A stretch of DNA of 64,000 nt from Caulobacter sp031457805. GTDB lineage: Bacteria; Pseudomonadota; Alphaproteobacteria; Caulobacterales; Caulobacteraceae. The translations under genes and the position numbers were made by a program. The first letter of the stretch is position 1. Each line of letters begins with the position of its first letter. The notes beneath the pieces are model-generated. The model had not been told where the DNA came from. It saw only the letters and a program-made list of their open reading frames with translations, and did no database searches. Of this stretch, positions 49,689 through 58,047 are shown in pieces. The DNA is taken from assembly GCF_031457805.1 (NCBI RefSeq), contig NZ_JAVDXI010000001.1, positions 310,001 to 374,000 of the forward strand. Direction: 5' to 3'.

Positions 49689-50722
49689 GCCTTCTGATGG
49701 GCGCGCCTTCCGCCGCTATTCTCGGCTGCGCCGGGACGACCTTGACGGCCGACGAGGTCGCCTTCTTCAAGGACGTGAAGCCCTGGGGCTTCATCCTGTT
49801 CAAGCGCAACATCGCCGACCCCAACCAGGTCCGGGCCCTGACGGCCGCCCTGCGCGAGACGGTGGGCCGACCTGACGCGCCGATCCTGATCGACCAGGAG
49901 GGCGGCCGCGTCGCGCGTCTGCAACCGCCACACTGGCGCACCTATCCTCCGGGCCGGGCCTATGGCGAGCTGGTCGCGAACGATCCGCTGGTCGCGCGGG
50001 AGATCACGCGTCTTGGCGCGCGTCTGATCGCGCATGACCTGCATGCGCTGGGGATCAATGTCGACTGCGTCCCGGTACTGGATGTTCCCGATCCCAAGGG
50101 CCACGAGATCATCGGCGACCGCGCCTATGGCGATACGCCCGAGCAGGTCGCGACCTTGGGCCGCGCGGCGGCGGAGGGTCTGCTGGCCGGCGGGGTTCTG
50201 CCGATCATCAAGCATATTCCGGGGCACGGCCGGGCCATGGCCGACAGCCATCTAGAGCTGCCGGTGGTGAACGCCAAGCTGGCCGAACTGGACGCGCGCG
50301 ACTTCGCGCCGTTCCGGGTGCTTTCGGACATGCCGATGGCGATGACCGCGCACGTCGTCTACACGGCCATCGACCGCAAGAACCCGGCCACGACCTCGAA
50401 GAAGGCGATCAAGAAGATCATTCGAGAGTCCATCGGCTTCGACGGACTGCTGATGAGCGACGACCTGTCGATGAAGGCTCTGTCGGGCGACTTCAAGCAG
50501 CGCGCCAAGGACAGCCTTTCGGCCGGCTGCGACGTCGTCCTGCACTGCAACGGCGACATGGCCGAGATGAAGGCCGTGATGTCCGGCGTCGGGCGGATGG
50601 GCAAGGAGGCCCGTCGCCGCGCGCAGGCGGTCATGGGGCGCCTGGTCAAGGTCCCCGAACCGTTCGATGTGGCCGAAGCCCGGGCGCGCTTCGATGCGGC
50701 CTTCGACGGAAAGTACGCTTGA
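49685..50722 (+). CDS. nagZ: Beta-N-acetylhexosaminidase NagZ
   Basis: 345 aa GH3 enzyme. It starts with a GTG that overlaps the ftsN stop (GTGA). FFKDVKPWGFILFKRN and LIDQEGGRVARL (about 75-86) open the barrel, and KHIPGHGRAMADSH (about 174-187) carries the catalytic His. NagZ removes GlcNAc from 1,6-anhydro-muropeptides in peptidoglycan recycling and can influence beta-lactamase induction. It is translationally coupled to the divisome gene and, by TTGA, to scpA. Confidence 0.96.
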   Translation: MSLLMGAPSAAILGCAGTTLTADEVAFFKDVKPWGFILFKRNIADPNQVRALTAALRETVGRPDAPILIDQEGGRVARLQPPHWRTYPPGRAYGELVANDPLVAREITRLGARLIAHDLHALGINVDCVPVLDVPDPKGHEIIGDRAYGDTPEQVATLGRAAAEGLLAGGVLPIIKHIPGHGRAMADSHLELPVVNAKLAELDARDFAPFRVLSDMPMAMTAHVVYTAIDRKNPATTSKKAIKKIIRESIGFDGLLMSDDLSMKALSGDFKQRAKDSLSAGCDVVLHCNGDMAEMKAVMSGVGRMGKEARRRAQAVMGRLVKVPEPFDVAEARARFDAAFDGKYA

Positions 50723-51543
50723 GCACGGGCTTTCAGCCCACATTCGACTTTGAGGCCGCCAACGAGGCGGCCGAGGATGGCGCAGCGCTCGTCATCGACA
50801 TCGATGGCTACGAAGGCCCGCTTCACGTGCTGCTGGCCCTGGCGCGGAGCCAGAAGGTCGACCTTCTGCAGTTGTCGATCACCCGTCTGGCCGAACAGTA
50901 TCTGGCCTTCGTCCAGCAGGCGCGCCGCGTGCGGTTCGCCCTGGCGGCCGACTATCTGGTCATGGCCGCCTGGCTGGCCTATCTCAAGTCGCGCTTGCTG
51001 CTGCCCAAGCCCGAGCGCGCCAAGGCTGAGGAGCCGCCGGCCGAGGAAATGGCCGCGCAACTGGCGTTCCGGTTGGCCAAGCTGGACGTGATGCGCAAGG
51101 CCGTGGAGGCCCTGAAGGAGCGTCCGATCCTCAAGCGCGACGTCTTCATGCGCGGTGACCCGGATGCCGTGAAGATCGTCTCGTCGACCCGGCTGGAGGG
51201 CGATCTCTACGGCCTGATGAGCGCCTACATCGTTCAGCGCAAGCGTGAGCACAGCCGTCACTATGCGCCGCGTCCGCCTACGGCCTACCCGCTGGAAGAT
51301 GCTCGTGACCGCCTGCGGGGGCTCTTGCCCAAGATGGAGGACTGGACCGTCCTGACCTCGGTAGCGCCCTTGGGGCGGGTGCTGGAGGAGGATGATGGTC
51401 CGTCATCGGCGTCTTATTTGGCGTCTACGCTCTCTGCGTCGTTGGAGCTGGTGAAGGAGGGCGTATTGGAGGCGCGGCAGCTCGAGCACTTCCAGGACAT
51501 CTACTTGCGGACACGAGCGGAGCCGCTGGACGTCGGTTCGTGA
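50719..51543 (+). CDS. scpA: Segregation and condensation protein A
   Basis: 274 aa kleisin subunit of bacterial SMC condensin. YEGPLHVLLALARSQKVDL near residues 32-50 is the ScpA signature, and the C-terminal winged helix ends ... LEHFQDIYLR. It starts with TTG, overlapping the nagZ stop (TTGA), so the three genes ftsN-nagZ-scpA are one translational unit. scpB follows after 157 bp containing an inverted-repeat pair. Confidence 0.94.
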   Translation: MSTGFQPTFDFEAANEAAEDGAALVIDIDGYEGPLHVLLALARSQKVDLLQLSITRLAEQYLAFVQQARRVRFALAADYLVMAAWLAYLKSRLLLPKPERAKAEEPPAEEMAAQLAFRLAKLDVMRKAVEALKERPILKRDVFMRGDPDAVKIVSSTRLEGDLYGLMSAYIVQRKREHSRHYAPRPPTAYPLEDARDRLRGLLPKMEDWTVLTSVAPLGRVLEEDDGPSSASYLASTLSASLELVKEGVLEARQLEHFQDIYLRTRAEPLDVGS

Positions 51544-51561
51544 ACTTGCTCTTCGCTCCGA

Positions 51562-51687
51562 CCTCCCCGGCGAAGGCCGCGGTCCAGATCGAACGCATTG
51601 TCGTTCGACAGATCGACAGAGCGCTTTTCGCATCACCCCAAACCGCTCAGGCTGAATCTGGGCCCCGGCATTCGCCGGGGAAATCGG
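51562..51687. repeat. Inverted palindromic repeat pair in the scpA-scpB spacer
   Basis: The left copy (51562-51590) reads CCTCCCCGGCGAAGGCCGCG then GTCCAGATC. The right copy (about 51654-51687) is its inverted near-match, containing CCCCGGCATTCGCCGGGG preceded by TCTGGG. Each copy is itself partly palindromic. Together they can fold the intergenic RNA into a long stem. Similar units occur as intergenic repeats in Caulobacter (from memory). Confidence 0.75.
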
Positions 51688-51700
51688 CTATGGCGAGGCC

Positions 51701-52369
51701 ATGACCATCGAACTGGACCCTCTCTTTGTCGAGCGCTGCATCGAGGCGCTGTTGTTCGCGGCCGCCGAGCCGCTGAGCGATGTCGATCTGGCCAAGCGTC
51801 TTCCCGAAGGCGCCGATATCGCCGCCGCGATCGCGGCCCTGCGCGGGCGATACGAGGGGCGGGGGATCGAGTTGGCCTGCGTTGCGGGGCGGTGGCGATT
51901 CCAGACGGCCGCCGACCTGTCGTTCCTGATGACCGAGGAACGGGAAGAGCCGCGTCGCCTGTCAAAGGCCGCGCAGGAGACTCTGGCCATCGTCGCCTAC
52001 CATCAGCCCGTCACGCGCGCCGAGATCGAGGCCGTGCGGGGCGTGCAGGCCAGCCGGGGAACCATCGACGTCCTCCTGGAGCTGGGTCTGATCCGCATGC
52101 GGGGGCGGCGGCGCACCCCCGGACGGCCGGTGACGTTCGGCACCACCGACGCCTTCCTGGAGCACTACGGCTTGGCGACTTTGGCGGACCTGCCCGGAAT
52201 CGCCGAGATGAAGGCTGCCGGCCTCCTGGAAATGAATCTGCCGCCGGGCTTCACCGTGCCGGATCCGCTGGGCCTGAGACCCGGCGAAGAGGAAGATCCC
52301 CTCGATCTCGACGACGGTGATGCGCCCGAATTCGCGCAGGATTTCCTGGGCGAGCCCGAAAAAGCCTGA
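51701..52369 (+). CDS. scpB: Segregation and condensation protein B
   Basis: 222 aa with two winged-helix domains: the first opening CIEALLFAAAEPLSDVDLA (about 10-28), the second containing QETLAIVAYHQPVTRAEIEA and GRRRTPGRPVTFGTTDAFLEHYGL. ScpB dimers bind ScpA and the SMC heads in chromosome condensation. The last 40 residues are an acidic tail. The gene is separated from scpA by the repeat pair, an unusual arrangement for an operon usually tightly packed. Confidence 0.95.
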   Translation: MTIELDPLFVERCIEALLFAAAEPLSDVDLAKRLPEGADIAAAIAALRGRYEGRGIELACVAGRWRFQTAADLSFLMTEEREEPRRLSKAAQETLAIVAYHQPVTRAEIEAVRGVQASRGTIDVLLELGLIRMRGRRRTPGRPVTFGTTDAFLEHYGLATLADLPGIAEMKAAGLLEMNLPPGFTVPDPLGLRPGEEEDPLDLDDGDAPEFAQDFLGEPEKA

Positions 52370-52502
52370 CCCGCTCGGCGCCGACGCTTCTGAGGTCCGG
52401 TCACGCTTGGCTCTGCGCCATGCGAGCGCCTATATAGAGTCAGAGATTGTAACGACGCGGCGCACGGTCTAAAGCGCCGCTGTCGCAAGGAGCACCGACG
52501 CT

Positions 52503-52727
52503 ATGGGTAGCATGAGTTGGATTCACTGGGTGATCGTCATCGGGGTCGTCGCCCTGTTGTTCGGCGGTCGCGGTAAGCTCTCGGGCATCATGGGTGACGC
52601 CGCCAAGGGCATCCGGGCGTTCAAGGACGGCCTGAAGGAAGACACCAGCAGCGAAGTCGCCGACAACAAGGCCAAGGGCGCTCTGCCGCGCACCGAGGCC
52701 GAAGCCGAAGAGCTTCGCAAGTCGTAA
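52503..52727 (+). CDS. tatA: Sec-independent protein translocase TatA
   Basis: 74 aa: one membrane helix (about 5-20, SWIHWVIVIGVVALLF), the FGGRGKLSGIMGD hinge, and an amphipathic helix followed by an acidic tail with EAEAEELRKS. This is the pore-forming subunit of the Tat system. AAGGAG lies 12 bases before the ATG. Starting at MSW (52512) is also possible. It is the first gene of tatABC. Confidence 0.95.
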   Translation: MGSMSWIHWVIVIGVVALLFGGRGKLSGIMGDAAKGIRAFKDGLKEDTSSEVADNKAKGALPRTEAEAEELRKS

Positions 52728-52809
52728 GATCGAGCGCGCGGGGTTCTGCCTCGCGCGATGGTCCAACCTCGCGGGGCGCTTTGCGGCTCCTGCGGTCTAA
52801 GGCGCGTCC

Positions 52810-53397
52810 ATGCTTCCTGATATCGGCGGCACAGAACTTCTCATCATCGCCGCCGTCGCCCTGATCGTGGTGGGTCCCAAGGACCTTCCCCTTCTGCTGC
52901 GCAAGCTCGGCCAGTTTGTCGGTCGCATGCGCGGCATGGCGTCGGAGTTCCGCGCGAGCTTCGATGAGATGGCGCGTCAGTCCGAACTCGACGAACTGCG
53001 CCGCGAGGTTCAGGCCATGCGGTCGGGACAGTTCTCCAGCCCCGTCAAGGACGCCGCCGAGGCCGCGCGCGACGTTCAGGTCGACCAGGTCTTCGCCGAC
53101 ATTGACGCCTCGCTGTCCAGCGGCGCGATGCAGGCCCATCCCTATGCGGCCGCCGAGACCCACAACTCGATCCTGCCGACGGCTGAACCGTCGGCGGAGA
53201 TTGTCGAGGCCAAGCCCAAGCGCGCGTCTCGCAAGAAGGTCGCCGTCGAACCTGTTCTGGTCGAACCCAGCAAGGCGCCGCGCAAGCGGGCCAGCGCCAA
53301 ACAAGAGATCACCGTGGAGGCGCCCAAGGCCGTCCGCACGCCGCGCAAGCGCGCCAGCAAGGCCGGCGGCTCCACCGCTTCGGACATCGTCTCGTGA
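52810..53397 (+). CDS. tatB: Sec-independent protein translocase TatB
   Basis: 195 aa. MLPDIGGTELLIIAAVALIVVGPKDLPLLLR is the TatB signature (helix with the Glu and GPKDLP hinge), followed by a long amphipathic stretch and a basic Lys/Arg/Ala-rich tail. TatB receives twin-arginine substrates together with TatC. Its stop overlaps the tatC GTG start by four bases (GTGA). Confidence 0.95.
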   Translation: MLPDIGGTELLIIAAVALIVVGPKDLPLLLRKLGQFVGRMRGMASEFRASFDEMARQSELDELRREVQAMRSGQFSSPVKDAAEAARDVQVDQVFADIDASLSSGAMQAHPYAAAETHNSILPTAEPSAEIVEAKPKRASRKKVAVEPVLVEPSKAPRKRASAKQEITVEAPKAVRTPRKRASKAGGSTASDIVS

Positions 53398-54296
53398 GTA
53401 CAGCCATCGGACATGACCCCGACGAGGAGATCGAGGCCTCCCGGGCGCCGCTCCTGGATCACCTGATCGAGCTTCGCACGCGTCTGATCATCTGCGTCGC
53501 GGCCATCGCCATCGCGTTTGGCGTTTGCTTCGCGTTCGTCAAGCCGATCTTCCTTTTCCTCGTCCGTCCGTTCACGGTGGCGGAGGGGCTGAAGGCGATG
53601 CAGGACGGGGGCGGGCAGCACGGTCCGTTCGACCTGTTGCTGGCGCTGGTGGGCGTGAAGAAGCTCGCGGCCGGCTCGCTGGCCAACATCACCCTGCAGG
53701 CCACCGCGCCGCTGGAGCAGTTCTTCACCAATATCAAGCTGTCGGCGTTTGGGGCCATCATCCTGGCGTTCCCGATCATCGCCTGGCAGCTCTACCGGTT
53801 CGTGGCGCCGGGTCTCTACAGGAAGGAGCGCAATGCGTTCCTGCCGTTTCTGATCGCCTCGCCCGTGCTGTTCCTGATGGGCGCCTCACTGGTCTATTAC
53901 GTCATGCTGCCGTTTGTTTTGTGGTTCTCGCTGAGCCAGCAGATGGTCGGTGACGGCGTGACGGTGGTTCTGCAAACCCGGGTGTCGGAGTACCTGACCC
54001 TGGTGACCACGCTGCTGCTGGCGTTTGGCCTCAGCTTCCAGCTGCCGGTCGTGCTGTCGCTGGGCGGCCTAGCCGGGCTGGTGACCTCTCAAATGCTGCG
54101 GACGGGGCGTCGCTATGCGATCGTCGCCGTGTTCGTGGTCGCGGCGGTTGTCACGCCGCCTGACCCGATCAGCCAGATCACCTTGGCGGTCCCGCTCTGC
54201 CTGCTCTACGAGATCTCGATCTGGTGCGTGTGGCTCATTGAGCGCCGTCGTCGGGAAGAAGACGAGCAGGCGGGTAAGGATCTCGTCGCCTTGTAA
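53394..54296 (+). CDS. tatC: Sec-independent protein translocase TatC
   Basis: 300 aa, six membrane helices. LLDHLIELRTRLIICVAAI (about 20-38) is the TatC N-terminal signature with the essential Glu, followed by the P1 loop region and V-V-A-A-V-V-T-P-P-D-P-I-S-Q. TatC recognises the twin-arginine motif. It starts with GTG, overlapping tatB. A strong terminator ends the operon. Two predicted Tat substrates are encoded in the same window. Confidence 0.96.
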   Translation: MSTAIGHDPDEEIEASRAPLLDHLIELRTRLIICVAAIAIAFGVCFAFVKPIFLFLVRPFTVAEGLKAMQDGGGQHGPFDLLLALVGVKKLAAGSLANITLQATAPLEQFFTNIKLSAFGAIILAFPIIAWQLYRFVAPGLYRKERNAFLPFLIASPVLFLMGASLVYYVMLPFVLWFSLSQQMVGDGVTVVLQTRVSEYLTLVTTLLLAFGLSFQLPVVLSLGGLAGLVTSQMLRTGRRYAIVAVFVVAAVVTPPDPISQITLAVPLCLLYEISIWCVWLIERRRREEDEQAGKDLVAL

Positions 54297-54302
54297 ACGA
54301 AA

Positions 54303-54336
54303 GGGCTCCGCGATCCTGTCGCGGAGCCCCTTCTTT
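54303..54336 (+). terminator. Rho-independent terminator of the tat operon
   Basis: GGGCTCCGCGA (54303-54313) pairs perfectly with TCGCGGAGCCC (54319-54329) around TCCTG and runs into CTTCTTT. Confidence 0.85.
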
Positions 54337-54369
54337 GCTCCCAGAGGAGCGGGGTGTTTTCGGGTGGCT

Positions 54370-54831
54370 TTAGGCGGCCGCGCCGACGCGAGCCTGCAGC
54401 TGAGCCTTGGCGGCGCGGACGGTGTCGGCGACGCACGACTGGTAGGTGGAGACGCTGAAGCGCGGCTGGGCCTTGCAGACGGTCTGGGCGGCCACGCGGA
54501 TTTCCGAGTGGATCTGGTCGCGGCTCTTGCCCTTCAGCGCGATGCGAACGACCGAGACGCTTTCAGTCGTCAGGGCCTTACCGGTTTCGCGAGCGCGGAC
54601 GATCATGGCCAGCTGACGGTTGGCGCTGGTGACGGCGCTTTCGACGCAGTCCTGGGCGACCAGCTTGCCGTTGGTGGTGCAAACGGTGGTGGCGGCGGCC
54701 TTGATTTCGTTCTGGATTTCAACCGAGTTCTTGCCGGCGATCGAAACGCGGACTTGGTTGGTCTTGGCGCTGGCCGGGGCGGCGACGGCGGCGGCGATGG
54801 CGAGGGCGGCGAGAGCGGCGAACGTCTTCAT
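54370..54831 (-). CDS. UrcA family protein
   Basis: 153 aa with a signal peptide (MKTFAALAALAIAAAVAAPASA). The mature part has two units with paired cysteines, VCTTNGKLVAQDC and TVCKAQPRFSVSTYQSC, the UrcA pattern of small secreted proteins common in Caulobacterales and Sphingomonadales. I chose MKTF at 54831 because AAAGGA lies 5 bases before it on the coding strand; MTMKTF at 54837 would overlap that site. Function unknown. Confidence 0.8.
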   Translation of the reverse strand: MKTFAALAALAIAAAVAAPASAKTNQVRVSIAGKNSVEIQNEIKAAATTVCTTNGKLVAQDCVESAVTSANRQLAMIVRARETGKALTTESVSVVRIALKGKSRDQIHSEIRVAAQTVCKAQPRFSVSTYQSCVADTVRAAKAQLQARVGAAA

Positions 54832-55206
54832 GGTCATCCTTTGAATGATCGAGTGAGTGGCCGGGGAGGGCCGTTTTTCGGGGAGGAAGAAGCGCACTGA
54901 ATTGAGCGGGGCTTTTCCGCGCTTCGAATTAAACTCGCATGAGCAAGCACGGCTAATTTCCGCTAACGCTTGAGCTGAATCTTCTAAAATCCATGTTTTG
55001 TGGGGTTTGGTGTTGTCTCGCGCGGTGCGTCATCCGGTCGCACGTCGCTCGAATTCGAGATTTTCCGCAATGAAACGTCTGTGCGGTCTCGACTCTTCGG
55101 GATCACGAAGCCGTTGGGACGGCGCGCCATCGCCCGGAAAGCTTGGCGCCCCCGCCGACGCGCCTTAGAGAGAGCGTTCTTAACGTTCTTCCCGAGCTAG
55201 CGTTCG
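54832..55206. other. 375-bp gap between the UrcA gene and serS, no gene supported
   Basis: I see no credible gene. The 66-codon frame at 55000-55200 lacks any family feature and has a poor start. The stretch holds two CcrM sites (GAATC at 54977-54981 and GACTC at 55091-55095), an AT-richer zone at 54930-55000 that may carry the divergent promoters, and GAGCGTTCTTAACGTTCTT near 55173-55191. Confidence 0.5.
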
Positions 55207-56502
55207 ATGCACGACATCAAGGCCATCCGCGAAAATCCCGCCGCCTACGACCGCCACTGGTCAGCCAAGGGCCGCTCGGGTGCGGCTGACGAAGCCGTGC
55301 GTCTCGACGCCGAGCTGCGCGCGGCCCAGACGACGCTGCAGGAGGCCCAGGCCAAGCGGAACGAAAGCTCCAAGCTGATCGGCATGGCCAAGGCCAAGAA
55401 GGACGAGGCCGAAGCCCAGCGCTTGATGGCCGAGGTCGAGTCGCTAAAGGGCGTCATGGCCGCCGCCGCCGAGGCTGAAGGCGTCGCCGGCGGCAAGCTG
55501 CGCGACCTGCTGGCCAGCCTGCCCAACATCCCCGCGCCGGAAGTTCCCGCAGGCGAGGACGAGCACGGCAATGTCGAGCAGCGTAGCTGGGGCGACGCCA
55601 AGGCTCTGCCGGCCGGCAAGCTGAACGCGCCCAAGGATCACGTGGACCTCGGCGCCGCCCTCGGCGGCATGGACTTCGAGGCCGCCGCCCGCATGAGCGG
55701 CGCGCGCTTCGTCGTCCTCAAGAAGGAGATCGCCCGCCTGGAGCGCGCCATCGGCCAGTTCATGCTGGACCTTCAGACGGTCGAGCACGGCTATACCGAG
55801 GTCAGCCCGCCCCTCCTGGTGAAGGACGAGGCGCTGTTCGGTACGGGGCAGCTGCCGAAGTTCGCCGACGACCTTTTCCACACGACGGATGAGCGCTGGC
55901 TGATCCCGACCGCCGAGGTCTCCCTCACCAACATCGTCCGCGAGCAGCTCATCGCCGAAGAAGAGCTGCCGATGCGCCTGACCGCGTTGACGCCGTCGTT
56001 CCGCGCCGAGGCCGGTTCGGCTGGCCGCGACACCCGCGGCATGATCCGCCAGCACCAGTTCTACAAGGTCGAGCTCGTCTCGATCACCACACCCGACCAG
56101 TCCGAGGCCGAGCACCAGCGCATGGTCGAGTGCGCCGAGACCGTGCTCAAGAAGCTGGAGTTGCAGTTCCGCACCATGCTGCTGTGCACCGGCGACATGG
56201 GCTTTGGCGCCAAGAAGACCTACGACCTCGAGGTCTGGTTGCCCTCGCAGAACATGTATCGCGAAATCAGCTCGTGCTCGAACTGCGGCGACTTCCAGGC
56301 CCGCCGCATGGACGCCCGCTACCGCAAGACCGGCGAGAAGGGCGGCCACTTCGTGCACACCCTGAACGGTTCAGGCTTGGCGGTCGGCCGCACGCTGGTG
56401 GCGGTGCTCGAGAACTATCAGGACGAGGGCGGTCGCATCCACATCCCGGCGGCGCTGCAGCCCTACATGGGCGGCGTGACGCACATCGGGGGCGCAGCGT
56501 GA
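55207..56502 (+). CDS. serS: Seryl-tRNA synthetase
   Basis: 431 aa class II synthetase. The N-terminal coiled-coil arm (about 30-110, with LRAAQTTLQEAQAKRNESSK) binds tRNA-Ser. The catalytic core follows: L-I-P-T-A-E-V-S-L-T-N near 238 (the TXE loop), FRAEAGSAGRDTRG (motif 2) and the motif 3 region LAVGRTLVAVLENYQ. It charges tRNA-Ser and tRNA-Sec. It is the first of a serS-surE-pcm-dipM run; its stop overlaps surE (GTGA). Confidence 0.97.
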   Translation: MHDIKAIRENPAAYDRHWSAKGRSGAADEAVRLDAELRAAQTTLQEAQAKRNESSKLIGMAKAKKDEAEAQRLMAEVESLKGVMAAAAEAEGVAGGKLRDLLASLPNIPAPEVPAGEDEHGNVEQRSWGDAKALPAGKLNAPKDHVDLGAALGGMDFEAAARMSGARFVVLKKEIARLERAIGQFMLDLQTVEHGYTEVSPPLLVKDEALFGTGQLPKFADDLFHTTDERWLIPTAEVSLTNIVREQLIAEEELPMRLTALTPSFRAEAGSAGRDTRGMIRQHQFYKVELVSITTPDQSEAEHQRMVECAETVLKKLELQFRTMLLCTGDMGFGAKKTYDLEVWLPSQNMYREISSCSNCGDFQARRMDARYRKTGEKGGHFVHTLNGSGLAVGRTLVAVLENYQDEGGRIHIPAALQPYMGGVTHIGGAA

Positions 56503-57290
56503 GGATTCTCCTCACAAACGACGACGGCATCCACGCGCCGGGCCTTGTGGCTCTGGAGAAGATCGCGCGCGCCCTGACCGACGATGTCTGGATCTGTGCG
56601 CCGGAGTACGAACAATCGGGCGCCAGTCGCGCCCTGACCCTGGCCGATCCGATCCGCGTGCGAAGGCTCGACCCGCGCCGCTTCGCCGTCGAGGGCACGC
56701 CGACCGATTGCGTGATGATGGCGGTGCAGCACCTGATCGAGGGCGGCAGGCCTGATCTCGTCCTGTCCGGCGTCAATCGGGGCCAGAACATCGCCGAGGA
56801 TGTGACGCTGTCGGGCACGGTGGCCGGGGCGATCGAGGGCATGGCGATGGGCATCCCGTCGATCGCCCTCTCGCAGTCGATGAACTACTTCCACGACGAG
56901 ATCGTCGCCCACTGGGAGACGGCCGAGGCCTTCGCGCCCGGCATTATCCAGCGTCTCCTGGAAGTGGGCTGGCCGGCTGACGTGGTCATGAACGTCAACT
57001 TCCCCGCGCTGCCGCCGGAGGACGTCAAGGCGGTCGAGGTCACGCGTCAGGGTTTCCGCGATGGCCATATGCGCCACATGGACAAGCGCACCGACCTGCG
57101 CGGCCGCGACTATTACTGGATGGGCTTTACGGCCAAGGCGTCCCAGCCGGCGGAGGGCACCGACCTGCGGGCCATTTATGAGGGACGGATTTCCGTCACG
57201 CCGCTGCACATCGACCTGACGCACAATGAGACTGTCCATGCGCTGAAGGGCGTGCTGGGCGGCGCGCCGCCCAAGAAGGTGGGCGCATGA
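56499..57290 (+). CDS. surE: 5'/3'-nucleotidase SurE
   Basis: 263 aa. LLTNDDGIHAPGL (about 4-16, metal-binding Asp pair) and VLSGVNRGQNIAEDVTLSGTVAGA (about 88-111) are the SurE signatures. It is a survival-associated nucleotide phosphatase. The GTG start overlaps the serS stop. Its neighbour pcm repairs damaged proteins; the surE-pcm pairing is widely conserved and is linked to stationary-phase survival. Confidence 0.97.
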   Translation: MRILLTNDDGIHAPGLVALEKIARALTDDVWICAPEYEQSGASRALTLADPIRVRRLDPRRFAVEGTPTDCVMMAVQHLIEGGRPDLVLSGVNRGQNIAEDVTLSGTVAGAIEGMAMGIPSIALSQSMNYFHDEIVAHWETAEAFAPGIIQRLLEVGWPADVVMNVNFPALPPEDVKAVEVTRQGFRDGHMRHMDKRTDLRGRDYYWMGFTAKASQPAEGTDLRAIYEGRISVTPLHIDLTHNETVHALKGVLGGAPPKKVGA

Positions 57291-57955
57291 GCGGAGGGAC
57301 GACGAAGGCCGCCGAGAACGCCAAGGCCGACCTGCCACGCCTGATGAAGGCGTTGCGCGACCAGGGCGTCACCGATCCCCAGGTGCTCAAGGCCATCGAG
57401 ACCACGCCGCGCGACCTGTTCACGCCGGACCTCTTCAAGGATCGCTCGTGGGAAGACTCCGCGCTGCCGATCGCCTGCGGCCAGACCATCAGCCAGCCGT
57501 ATATCGTCGGCCTGATGACCCAGGCCCTGACGGTCGAGCCGCGTTCGCGCGTGCTGGAGATTGGCACCGGCTCGGGCTACCAGACGACGATCCTCAGCAA
57601 GGTGTCGCGGCTCGTCTATACGATCGAGCGCTATCGGACGCTGATGAAGGAGGCCGAGGCGCGCTTCAACACGTTGGGCTTGACCAATGTCATCACCAAG
57701 TTTGGCGATGGCGGCGAAGGATGGGCCGAACAGGCGCCGTTCGACCGCATTATGGTCACGGCCGCGGCGGAAGATGATCCCAAGAGGCTGCTCTCGCAGC
57801 TGAAGCCGAACGGCGTGCTGGTCGCGCCGGTCGGGAAGGGGCCTGTCCAGAGCCTTCGGCGCTACGCCGGGGATGGCAAGGGGGGCTTCCGGGTCGAGAT
57901 TCTTTGTGACGTGCGCTTCGTGCCCCTGCTGGCCGGCGTCGCCAAGGATCAGTGA
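57287..57955 (+). CDS. pcm: Protein-L-isoaspartate O-methyltransferase
   Basis: 222 aa SAM-dependent methyltransferase. VLEIGTGSGYQTTILSKV (about 85-102) is the SAM-binding motif I, and the ALPIACGQTISQPYIVGLMT segment before it is the family hallmark. The enzyme methylates isoaspartyl residues in aged proteins to start their repair. ATGA coupling to surE. The next gene, dipM, starts 92 bp on from its own ribosome site. Confidence 0.96.
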   Translation: MSGGTTKAAENAKADLPRLMKALRDQGVTDPQVLKAIETTPRDLFTPDLFKDRSWEDSALPIACGQTISQPYIVGLMTQALTVEPRSRVLEIGTGSGYQTTILSKVSRLVYTIERYRTLMKEAEARFNTLGLTNVITKFGDGGEGWAEQAPFDRIMVTAAAEDDPKRLLSQLKPNGVLVAPVGKGPVQSLRRYAGDGKGGFRVEILCDVRFVPLLAGVAKDQ

Positions 57956-57989
57956 GTTTCTGGGGACGCGTTCGTCGCGTCTCGGGATG

Positions 57990-58005
57990 TTAAAGGTTGG
58001 TTTAC
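57990..58005 (+). promoter_or_regulatory. CtrA-like half-site pair upstream of dipM
   Basis: TTAA (57990-57993), a 7-bp spacer, and TTTAC (58001-58005) approximate the CtrA consensus TTAA-N7-TTAAC with one mismatch. It lies 43 bp before the dipM ATG. A plausible but unproven cell-cycle input. Confidence 0.35.
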
Positions 58006-58047
58006 CCTGGCGGAGCCCTTTGGAGCTCCGACGGGAAAGGAGACGCT

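Noticed and set aside
55000..55200. 66-codon frame before serS
   Set aside because: No family resemblance, poor start context, and Arg-rich composition typical of random high-GC frames.
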